A stretch of 21,761 nucleotides of DNA. It comes from a virus. How positions within the stretch are numbered: the stretch's first letter is position 1; each line of letters opens with the position of its first letter. A program made the translations under genes and the position numbers. The notes beneath the pieces were generated by a model, which saw only the letters and a program-made list of their open reading frames with translations, was not told where the DNA came from and did no database searches. The DNA is taken from positions 1 to 21,761 of the IMG/VR virus record IMGVR_UViG_3300033141_005917. One strand, written 5' to 3'. Below are positions 6,997-13,137 of this stretch, piece by piece.

Positions 6997-7257
6997 ATGC
7001 CTAATCCTATATATGTTAATTGTCCTGAAGGTGAGTGGACACCTGTGGCTATAGCTGTTAGAAATGGGGTTGTTCATGTGCAAAAATCTGATGCAGAATA
7101 TTATGAAACTTATAAAGTAACTGGTGATCCTGTCCCTACTTCCAAAGCTGAAGGTGTTAGGATGTTTCCTGCTGGTGGGATTATTTCGTGTTCTGAAAAG
7201 TGTGATATATATATTTGGTGTACCGGTTCATCCGGAAAGGTAAGAGTCGATTTATGA
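6997..7257 (+). CDS. 86-residue virion-like protein, copy B of a paralogous pair
   Basis: Second member of the 86-residue pair, with 37 of 86 positions identical to the protein at 5005-5265 and no gap. Copy B adds Cys65 and Cys69 to the shared Cys9 and Cys75, so disulfide or metal use could differ. A strong GGGGGAAAG ribosome site at 6981-6989 precedes the ATG. Its stop overlaps the next start in ATGA, as in copy A. The spacing and partner arrangement indicate that a two-gene unit (small protein plus larger partner) was duplicated, or acquired twice, and the partner then replaced. Function unknown. Confidence 0.8.
   Translation: MPNPIYVNCPEGEWTPVAIAVRNGVVHVQKSDAEYYETYKVTGDPVPTSKAEGVRMFPAGGIISCSEKCDIYIWCTGSSGKVRVDL
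7237..7257 (+). repeat. Diverged repeat, copy B gene end
   Basis: Counterpart of nt 5245-5265, matching at 18 of 21 bases with only silent differences. It includes the ATGA start/stop overlap that couples the following gene. Confidence 0.75.
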
Positions 7258-8288
7258 AACAACCTATAGATCATATGATAGGCAATGCCGGTGATAGATT
7301 ACCGCAATTATGGGATCTTTTAGATTCAAGTGAAGCGGCTTTTGAAAGAACTGGATTTGAAAATCGTATTGATAGTACAATATCATTTGATAAAGAAACA
7401 AAAACTTTCACTATAAAACCTACAGCTGAATTATATAATATATTTATTAATTCAGTAAAAGAAACTAAAAGAGCTGTAGAAACTATAGCTATTGATGATG
7501 TTGAAGGTATCTGGTTTATTTATTTTGATCTTGATTTTGTAATACAGAGAACTCAAATATTTACCAATGATATAATCACAAAATTTGTTTTAATAAAAAT
7601 ATTATATTGGGATTCAACTAATAAACAGTTATTGTTAGATGAACCATTAGAAGAAAGGCACGGTTTGTCAATGCCGGGAATTACCCATTTAAGATGGCAT
7701 ACTAAATTTGGTGCTAATTTAACAGATGGTGCTGCGTTAAATTCAAATTTGGCTGATCAAACAGGGGCTCTAGATAGTCATGCTCAATTCGGAATAGATT
7801 CTGGTGTTTTTTATGATGAAGATTTGGAGCATATTTTAAATAGTCAGGTGGCTCCTGCTCTTAGTGATGTTCTTTATAAAACTGGAGTAAATGGTGATTG
7901 GAGATATAAACCACGTGATGTTTTTCCAGTTATAAGTTTTTCTGGTGGAAATGGGTTACTTGCATATAATGAGTTTACCGGTGGTGCTTGGCAGCAAACT
8001 GAGGTATCTAACGGTAGGTTTGTACTTGCTCATTGTTATTTGATAAATGGTGATACTAAGAAAATGGTTTTTATCCAAGGTGAAAATACATATCTTAATC
8101 AGGTTTCGGCACGTGAGGGCGCGGAAATCGAAATAGACAATATAAAATTAGATGGGTTACCTTCACCGGAAATGATTGCTATAGGAACTATTATATATCA
8201 AGTATCTACTTCTTATACTAATTCTATTAAAGCCAGAATAAGAACAACAGATACTGGTAATGATTATGTTGATTTCAGAACTTTATGA
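7254..8288 (+). CDS. Putative fibre/spike-type virion protein, 344 residues
   Basis: I place the start at the ATG at nt 7254, inside the stop of the 86-residue protein (ATGA), rather than at an upstream start in the same frame at 7215, because copy A couples its partner the same way. The N-terminal about 60 residues are helical (RLPQLWDLLDSSEAAFERTG). The rest is beta-rich with repeated short strands such as KTFTIKPTAE, GIWFIYFDLDFVIQ, MPGITHLRWHTKFG and GRFVLAHCYLINGDTKKMVF. No enzymatic motif or signal peptide is seen. The overall look is that of a tail-fibre or head-fibre protein, but no family is recognised and there is no evident similarity to the copy A partner at 5262-5828. Last gene of the accessory block. 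Confidence 0.72.
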   Translation: MKQPIDHMIGNAGDRLPQLWDLLDSSEAAFERTGFENRIDSTISFDKETKTFTIKPTAELYNIFINSVKETKRAVETIAIDDVEGIWFIYFDLDFVIQRTQIFTNDIITKFVLIKILYWDSTNKQLLLDEPLEERHGLSMPGITHLRWHTKFGANLTDGAALNSNLADQTGALDSHAQFGIDSGVFYDEDLEHILNSQVAPALSDVLYKTGVNGDWRYKPRDVFPVISFSGGNGLLAYNEFTGGAWQQTEVSNGRFVLAHCYLINGDTKKMVFIQGENTYLNQVSAREGAEIEIDNIKLDGLPSPEMIAIGTIIYQVSTSYTNSIKARIRTTDTGNDYVDFRTL

Positions 8289-8302
8289 TATGATTACGAC
8301 AT

Positions 8303-8334
8303 GTGAAAAAAAAAATATTTTTTTTTATTTTCAC
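8303..8334 (+). terminator. A/T hairpin, possible terminator between accessory block and head genes
   Basis: GTGAAAA (8303-8309) pairs with TTTTCAC (8328-8334), and the A-run and T-run between them extend the stem. A long T-run lies in the right arm. It is G/C-poor, so it is not a classical intrinsic terminator; it may act bidirectionally, insulate the following promoter, or mark an insertion boundary. Confidence 0.35.
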
Positions 8335-8363
8335 TTTACATTTAGATAAATATTTGTTATATT
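8335..8363 (+). promoter_or_regulatory. Predicted sigma70-type promoter of the protease-capsid operon
   Basis: TTTACA (8335-8340) and TATATT (8358-8363) with 17-base spacing lie just after the hairpin and just before the protease ATG at 8374. Transcription would begin near nt 8370, giving almost no leader, although an AAGG site sits at 8364-8367. This is one of the longest spacers among the rightward genes (85 bases), which supports a regulatory role. Confidence 0.5.
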
Positions 8364-8373
8364 AAGGCTAATT

Positions 8374-9702
8374 ATGAAACAAATAGTTGCAATAGAAAAA
8401 TTTTTTGCTATTCAGTACATGGACAAAATCGAAAGTGCAAAAGCTGAAGATCGGAAGGCTGCTCTTGATTTGTTTGGTAATGTTGTAAAAGGTGAAAATA
8501 TTTTAACTATTGATGGTGATTCAGCTCATATTGAAATTGTTGGTCCAATGAGTCAGGATGGGCCAAGTCCGATTGCGGTATATTTTGGATTTAAAGGTAC
8601 AAGCTATCTCAAGATTAGAGAGGCTATTGAAGAAGTAAAAGCAAATCAAAATATAAAAAATGTTTACTTGGAAATGGATACTCCTGGTGGATACGTTAAA
8701 GGTGTTGATGAAGTTTGGCAGGCTGTAAAAGAGCTTTCCAGTCAAAAACATGTAGTGGCTGTTAATAATGGATTGATAGCATCAGGTGGATATTATATAG
8801 CTTCGGCTGCAAATAAAATTATATCAAGATCCCCAATGAATGAAACTGGATCAGTAGGTGTTTTAATTATTGGAACAGATTGGTCAAAGTGGGAAGAAGA
8901 ACACGGGATAAAGACAATAACTATAAAATCTAAAAACGCAAAAAACAAAGCTCCTGATATTGGCGATAAAGAAGGAAGAGATATATTACAGGAAAATGTC
9001 GATGCTATAGAACGTGTTTTTATTGATAGAATTTCAAGTGGTCGTGGTATTTCTTCTGAAGCTGTTATTAAAAAATTTGGAAACGGTAAAACTTTTATAG
9101 CCAAAGATCCTGATGGTGATATTGAAGATGCTTTATCTATAGGAATGATAGATAGTATTGAGAAGTTAGAAGATACGGAAAAAAAAAATAGAGGTGGTAG
9201 TTTTTCAGATGATAATTCTGATTCTTCTGCTTCATCTAGTAAAGATAAATCAGAAAAAAATAAAGGAAAATTTGTGGAGGTAGGAACAATGAATTTTGAC
9301 AAACTTATTGCGGAAACTCAAGGACTTGGAGAGTATATAAAGTCCCTTGAAAAAGAGGCTCATAAAAAAGGTCTTGAAGAGGCGAATGATGCAAATAATA
9401 AAAGGATTGAAGCGGCATCAAAATATTTAGGAAATAAAGATTATCCTGAAAGCATAAGTAATATGGCTAAAGATGTTTTAATTGGGAAAACAGAGTTTTC
9501 CATTCTTACCGGAACTGTAGGGGCTTATGATGCCATTACAGAGAAGGAAAAATCTGAAGCAGCAGCAGCTGAATCGTCCGATGCTGGTGATACGCCACCT
9601 GCCGAACCTGAGACCGGATCTGAAAATGGGGTAATAAATACTGAAGAAGACTATCAGAAAACTATTGCAGAAGATAGAAAAAAAACTAATGGGGGTGCAT
9701 AA
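8374..9702 (+). CDS. S49-family prohead protease with C-terminal scaffold domain (lambda gpC-like)
   Basis: A 442-residue capsid maturation protease related to SppA. The DTPGG motif (102-106) precedes IASGGYYIAS, in which Ser137 is the expected nucleophile, and NETGSVGV follows at 156-163. The general-base lysine should be Lys190 or Lys192 in the KSKNAKNK stretch, some 53-55 residues after the serine as in SppA-type enzymes. After about residue 270 comes a Ser/Asp/Lys-rich linker, then a helical and finally Ala/Glu/Pro-rich domain that fits a scaffold. A strong internal start at Met306 would yield that domain alone, as for lambda C and Nu3. It would process portal and scaffold inside the prohead. 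AAGG lies six bases before the ATG. Confidence 0.93.
   Translation: MKQIVAIEKFFAIQYMDKIESAKAEDRKAALDLFGNVVKGENILTIDGDSAHIEIVGPMSQDGPSPIAVYFGFKGTSYLKIREAIEEVKANQNIKNVYLEMDTPGGYVKGVDEVWQAVKELSSQKHVVAVNNGLIASGGYYIASAANKIISRSPMNETGSVGVLIIGTDWSKWEEEHGIKTITIKSKNAKNKAPDIGDKEGRDILQENVDAIERVFIDRISSGRGISSEAVIKKFGNGKTFIAKDPDGDIEDALSIGMIDSIEKLEDTEKKNRGGSFSDDNSDSSASSSKDKSEKNKGKFVEVGTMNFDKLIAETQGLGEYIKSLEKEAHKKGLEEANDANNKRIEAASKYLGNKDYPESISNMAKDVLIGKTEFSILTGTVGAYDAITEKEKSEAAAAESSDAGDTPPAEPETGSENGVINTEEDYQKTIAEDRKKTNGGA
9289..9702 (+). CDS. Nested in-frame scaffold protein (Nu3-like)
   Basis: An internal ATG at nt 9289, in the frame of the protease, is preceded by a near-perfect GGAGG at 9276-9280 with eight bases between. 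It would make a 137-residue protein beginning MNFDKLIAETQGLGEY, with an amphipathic helical N-terminal part and an acidic, Ala/Pro/Glu-rich tail, the composition expected of a capsid scaffold. In lambda the scaffold Nu3 is produced exactly this way from the 3' end of the protease gene C. The ribosome site lies inside a protein-coding stretch directly after a low-complexity linker, so selection for internal initiation is the simplest explanation. Product length and action are inferred by analogy. Confidence 0.78.
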   Translation: MNFDKLIAETQGLGEYIKSLEKEAHKKGLEEANDANNKRIEAASKYLGNKDYPESISNMAKDVLIGKTEFSILTGTVGAYDAITEKEKSEAAAAESSDAGDTPPAEPETGSENGVINTEEDYQKTIAEDRKKTNGGA

Positions 9703-10157
9703 TGACAGTGCAGTCAAGGGTAGATAATACAAATTTTCCTTTTATACTTTCAGGTTCTGCTTTAAAAAAAGGCGGACAGGTTCTTTTACAAGATGCTGGT
9801 AGGGCAATCCCGTTAGCATTTGGAACTCTTATGGCGAAAGTCGCAGCTAGTGGAAAGTGGGTTCCGTTTACTGATGAAACGGCTACTAATGGAGCTGCAA
9901 TACCGCAGGGTATTTATGTTGGTGAAGAAATTGCTGCTGCGGATATAGTTGCCGGTGATATTCCTGATCTTGAAATAATTATTGGTGGTGGTGCTATAAC
10001 TGTTGATTCCCAACAGGTTGTTATTGAGAGTTCAAAGCTTTTAACAACGGTTATAACTGTTGGAACAACTGATTTGAGGACTGTTGAAGATCACATGAAA
10101 AATGTTGGTATCTTCTTTGAACTAACAATAGATATAGATGAATTAGAAAATACTTAA
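9702..10157 (+). CDS. Head decoration protein, lambda gpD-like
   Basis: A 151-residue protein that would form trimers on the expanded capsid and stabilise it against internal DNA pressure. Supporting segments are LKKGGQVLLQDAGRAIPLAFGTLMAKVAA (20-50), a core of G-x-YVGEEIAAADIVAGD (70-90) and the LEIIIGGGAITVDSQQVVIES strand pair (93-113), the arrangement seen in gpD family members. It is somewhat longer than lambda gpD (110). Its position between protease/scaffold and major capsid protein matches the lambda order C-Nu3-D-E. Start and preceding stop overlap in TAATG, after a GGGGGTG site. Confidence 0.85.
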   Translation: MTVQSRVDNTNFPFILSGSALKKGGQVLLQDAGRAIPLAFGTLMAKVAASGKWVPFTDETATNGAAIPQGIYVGEEIAAADIVAGDIPDLEIIIGGGAITVDSQQVVIESSKLLTTVITVGTTDLRTVEDHMKNVGIFFELTIDIDELENT

Positions 10158-10175
10158 TAAGGGAGAAAAAAAATA

Positions 10176-11393
10176 ATGCAAAGTTTAACACCTAATAATG
10201 TAGATCCGTTCAGTCGCTATATGGCTGATCTGTTTGATGAAAATAAGGTTATAGGAGTTTCTACAGGGTTCCAGACTTTTTTTGGAGATCAAGCATCTGG
10301 TGGTTCTCAAACTGTATTTGAAACTGATAAAAATGCGGTTGATATTGATATAGTAAGAGGAAATGAAAGAACGGCAAAGATGATTTTGCGCGGTTCTGAT
10401 GCCCGTGAGATTGGAACCGTTCAGAAAAATACAAGAGCTGAACAGTCAACCAATATTACTAGAAAATTTCCTCTTATAGAAGAGGCTGGTGATATAGAAG
10501 CTGATCAGTTGCTGTATAGGCAGGCAGGGGAAAATCCTTATGCTATAAAAACGCGACTTGATAGAATGAGGGCCTTAGCTCTTAAACATCATATGGGTCA
10601 TATTCGTAGAATAGTTAGAACTTTTGAAATTTTAGCTTCTTCTTCTATATTGCTCGGACAGCATGGCGCTCTTCTCGGAACTACTAATACTAATTATATT
10701 TATGATTTTTTAAGAGCTGCTGGAAATACAATCACAACCTTAAACCCGTGGAATGGTGGAAGCCAGGATATTATGGGTGATATTGATGCTGGTTGTAATC
10801 AAATGCGGATTCAAGGTAAAACTGAACCAAATATGGCGGTTTTGGGTGGGAAGGTTATGGATGCTTTTATCCGTGATACGACAACTCAAAATCTTGCCGA
10901 TAATCGGCGTTATGAAATGATTCAGGTTAGCAGGGATTTTCCTGTTCCGGCAGAACTTTCTAAGTTTATTTTAGCTGGATTTAAAGCAAGAGGTAGACTT
11001 GTAACACCTGAAGGATATACTCTATGGTTATTTACATATAACGATGGGTATACTAATGATGCTGGAACCTTCGTTCCGTATATGCCTATTGATAAAATGC
11101 TTATAGCTAATTCTAAAGCGCGTTGTGATAGATACTTTGGACCTGCCGAAGCTCTTCCGCAGGTTCAGCAGCGTATTGATTTATATGCTGATCTATTTGG
11201 ATTTGATCTTAATATGCCACCAATGCCTCCAAATATTAAATCACCGGCCGGTGTTCTTAATCCTGCAATGTTTTATTCTGATGCTTATGTTTCTTCTGAT
11301 TGGAAAAGACTTACTATGCGAACGCAGTCTGCTCCTATATTTACAACAACGCAAACAGATGCTTTTGTTACATTAGATGGTTTAATTACATAA
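10176..11393 (+). CDS. Major capsid protein, lambda gpE family
   Basis: A 405-residue shell protein of HK97 fold by family. Recognisable parts are the N-terminal DPFSRYMADLFDENKVIGVSTGFQTFFG, the charged E-loop-like section around residues 40-110 (DIDIVRGNERTAKMILRGSDA), the long helix KTRLDRMRALALKHHMGHIRRIVRTFE near 125-151, and the C-terminal P-domain with KARCDRYFGPAEALPQVQQRIDLYAD. It is longer than lambda gpE (341). A GGGAG site lies ten bases before the ATG, a slightly long spacing. Gene order after gpD supports the call. It would be the most abundant product and so a good target for proteomic confirmation. Confidence 0.93.
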   Translation: MQSLTPNNVDPFSRYMADLFDENKVIGVSTGFQTFFGDQASGGSQTVFETDKNAVDIDIVRGNERTAKMILRGSDAREIGTVQKNTRAEQSTNITRKFPLIEEAGDIEADQLLYRQAGENPYAIKTRLDRMRALALKHHMGHIRRIVRTFEILASSSILLGQHGALLGTTNTNYIYDFLRAAGNTITTLNPWNGGSQDIMGDIDAGCNQMRIQGKTEPNMAVLGGKVMDAFIRDTTTQNLADNRRYEMIQVSRDFPVPAELSKFILAGFKARGRLVTPEGYTLWLFTYNDGYTNDAGTFVPYMPIDKMLIANSKARCDRYFGPAEALPQVQQRIDLYADLFGFDLNMPPMPPNIKSPAGVLNPAMFYSDAYVSSDWKRLTMRTQSAPIFTTTQTDAFVTLDGLIT

Positions 11394-11400
11394 GGAAAAG

Positions 11401-11949
11401 GTGAACGAATTGGAAAAAATATTTTGGTTAAAAAAAGGTGTTATTAAAGTTGGCGATAAAAAAATAAAGACCGGTGATCCTATTCCTGTTGAGAAGGTTG
11501 GTAAAAAAACCTTAGAAATGTGGAAGAAGAATGGATGGGCCGGTTCAAAAATTGTTGTTAAATCTGCCAATGAAAATGAAGCGCTCAAATTGAAAATTAA
11601 CGATTTACAGAAACAGATTGTTTCTTTGAAAGAAAATGGGTCGAATCCTGAAGAAGTTCTTCAGCTCAAAGATGAGTTGTCTGATCTCAAGGATGCAAAT
11701 GAACGGGAAGTATCTGAACTCAAAGAAGAACTCCAGAATGTTAATGAAGCAAACGGAAAGATTGTGGAATCAAATCAGAGTTTGGTCGATGAAGTTGCAT
11801 TGTTAAAAGATGGATTGTCTGAAGAAGAGGCCTATAAAAAGGTTAATCAGGAAAATAAAGTCTTGATTAAGGCGGTTACTGCAAAGGACAATAAAATTGA
11901 TGGTCTTTCAAAGAGAATTGAGAAGCTTATAAAAAAGCAAGGTAGATAA
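11401..11949 (+). CDS. Coiled-coil head-associated protein (GTG start)
   Basis: A 182-residue protein starting at GTG, with AAGGAAAAG just before it. Residues 1-55 form a small conserved-looking domain (FWLKKGVIKVGDKKIKTGDPIPVE...WKKNGWAG), of the kind often found directly after capsid genes. Residues 60-180 are a nearly uninterrupted coiled coil, with heptads of Leu, Ile and Val among Glu, Lys and Asn (for example LKDELSDLKDANEREVSELK). It occupies the place of lambda FI, which stimulates DNA packaging and is also helical and charged, but no sequence similarity is evident. Role in packaging, capsid assembly or neck formation is possible. Codon use matches the neighbours. Confidence 0.72.
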   Translation: MNELEKIFWLKKGVIKVGDKKIKTGDPIPVEKVGKKTLEMWKKNGWAGSKIVVKSANENEALKLKINDLQKQIVSLKENGSNPEEVLQLKDELSDLKDANEREVSELKEELQNVNEANGKIVESNQSLVDEVALLKDGLSEEEAYKKVNQENKVLIKAVTAKDNKIDGLSKRIEKLIKKQGR

Positions 11950-11951
11950 TC

Positions 11952-12086
11952 ATGGCCAAAGAAAAAAAAGTTACCAAAGAAAGAAAAGCCACAAAGTATA
12001 TTGGTGGCCGGGCTATAAATGTCGATCTTAAAGAAATCGAAAAAAAGCCTGCTAGTGGAAATGGAGGGTCGGGATCTAATAAATAA
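11952..12086 (+). CDS. Small basic protein, 44 residues
   Basis: A short gene beginning MAKEKKVTKERKATKYIGGR and ending PASGNGGSGSNK. It starts two bases after the stop of the coiled-coil gene, has a possible AGGT site before the ATG, and ends 14 bases before the next start, filling an interval that would otherwise be an unusually long gap in this compact operon. The Lys-rich N-terminus and Gly/Ser tail suggest a flexible, nucleic-acid- or capsid-contacting peptide; this is inference. I recognise no family. The tight packing is the main evidence that it is real. Confidence 0.6.
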   Translation: MAKEKKVTKERKATKYIGGRAINVDLKEIEKKPASGNGGSGSNK

Positions 12087-12100
12087 GATCCTTAAAATCA

Positions 12101-12496
12101 ATGACTAATCTTAGAGAATTAGCCGAAGAAGATTTAGCCGTATCTTTAGAAGGGGATTTTGGTTTACCCGTAATTCTTAAAGGTCCAAATGGCTTTACAA
12201 TCTCAACCAAAAAAGGAACAACTGATCCGCTAATGGGGCAGATTCTCTATGATATAGTCAGGATGAACCCGGAGACCGGTGAGGATATGGAAGTTAACGA
12301 ACCCGTAATTACTCTTCGCCGGTCAAGTCTTGAGAGGATTCCGAAGCCTGGGGAAAATTGGTTTGTTGAAATTCCAATTGAGCCTAAAGTTGATGGTGAA
12401 AAAAAAAGTTTTATAATTAGTGGATCAAGAACCTCGGATGGTGGCGGTTCACTCGGAATAATACGATTATTTTTGAGGAAAGTCGAACAGAAATGA
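12101..12496 (+). CDS. Head completion/connector protein (lambda FII-like position and features)
   Basis: A 131-residue protein beginning MTNLRELAEEDL, with a beta-rich core: LPVILKGPNGFTIST, VNEPVITLRRSSLERIPKPGENWFVEIPIEP and SLGIIRLFLRKVEQK at the end. The RRSSLxxxPxPGENW stretch and the final hydrophobic strand are what I would expect of a gpFII-type or related head-tail connector, which forms the ring where the tail docks. It lies between the capsid genes and the tail terminator, the standard neck position. Four bases overlap the next gene. The assignment combines a weak motif match with synteny. Confidence 0.62.
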   Translation: MTNLRELAEEDLAVSLEGDFGLPVILKGPNGFTISTKKGTTDPLMGQILYDIVRMNPETGEDMEVNEPVITLRRSSLERIPKPGENWFVEIPIEPKVDGEKKSFIISGSRTSDGGGSLGIIRLFLRKVEQK

Positions 12497-13137
12497 TGAA
12501 TTTCAGAAAAATAAAAGAAAGTCTTGTTGAATTACTTGGAAGTAAAGCTGCTGGTAGATTTAAGGTTATCGGCTATCAGAAACAGATTAAAAATGCCTCA
12601 GAGACTGAAGGGAATAATAGAGCTGTTGAAATTTTTTATTCAGATGGTGATATGCCTAAAAAGGGTAGTAGTCTTACTGGTCCTATAGATCATGATATGG
12701 AATTTAAATTAGAATTTACAGTTTCCGCTCAAGCAAAAGCTGATCTTGTAGTTCTTGAAAATCCTGGTTCCACTACTGCTGAAGTTGAAACGGCTCTTGC
12801 GGAATTGCAAGTTGCTACAAAAATTGCAGATGATTCTATAGATGAATTATGGGAGTTAGTTTATCAGATTCTTATGGATGCTTTAGAAGTAGGTCTTGGA
12901 TTGCTTGATGAAGATGGAAAAGAAAATGTTGTTCAAAATAGATGGGTAGGTGAATTTAGAAAAGATACCGCCCAACCAAAAGGTGAACTTGTTATTTTAA
13001 CAGCAAGTGCTAAATATACTTGTAGAACTGATGAAGAAATAACAGGCGATACGGTTACTTCTGGCGAAGTTATGGATACTACTTTAAACCAGGATGATGA
13101 TAAAGAAAATATTGCAGGAACAAGGGAGGAGTTATAA
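12493..13137 (+). CDS. Probable tail terminator/tail completion protein
   Basis: A 214-residue protein. The N-terminal helix (FRKIKESLVELLGSKAAGRF) followed by a beta strand with VIGYQK, a middle strand EFKLEFTVSAQAKADL, an Ala/Glu-rich helix and a later NRWVGEFRKDTAQPKGELVILTASAKYTCRTDEEITG fits the alpha/beta layout of tail terminators, which cap the finished tail and dock to the head. The acidic C-terminus (LNQDDDKENIAG) is probably flexible. It sits just before the sheath, the usual place. It could instead be a gpZ/gpJ-like neck protein. The start ATGATG overlaps the previous stop, and its stop overlaps the sheath start in TAATG. Confidence 0.6.
   Translation: MMNFRKIKESLVELLGSKAAGRFKVIGYQKQIKNASETEGNNRAVEIFYSDGDMPKKGSSLTGPIDHDMEFKLEFTVSAQAKADLVVLENPGSTTAEVETALAELQVATKIADDSIDELWELVYQILMDALEVGLGLLDEDGKENVVQNRWVGEFRKDTAQPKGELVILTASAKYTCRTDEEITGDTVTSGEVMDTTLNQDDDKENIAGTREEL

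Noticed and set aside
6898-7083. Leftward 61-codon frame across the 6921-6997 spacer
   Set aside because: It overlaps two real rightward genes, and its composition is that of an antisense shadow.
7215-7253. Upstream start for the 344-residue protein
   Set aside because: It would lie inside the conserved end of the 86-residue gene; the ATGA junction at 7254 matches that of the first pair.
8793-9302. Leftward 169-codon frame inside the protease gene
   Set aside because: Long only because antisense of A/T-rich coding DNA is often open; the opposite frame carries clear S49 motifs.
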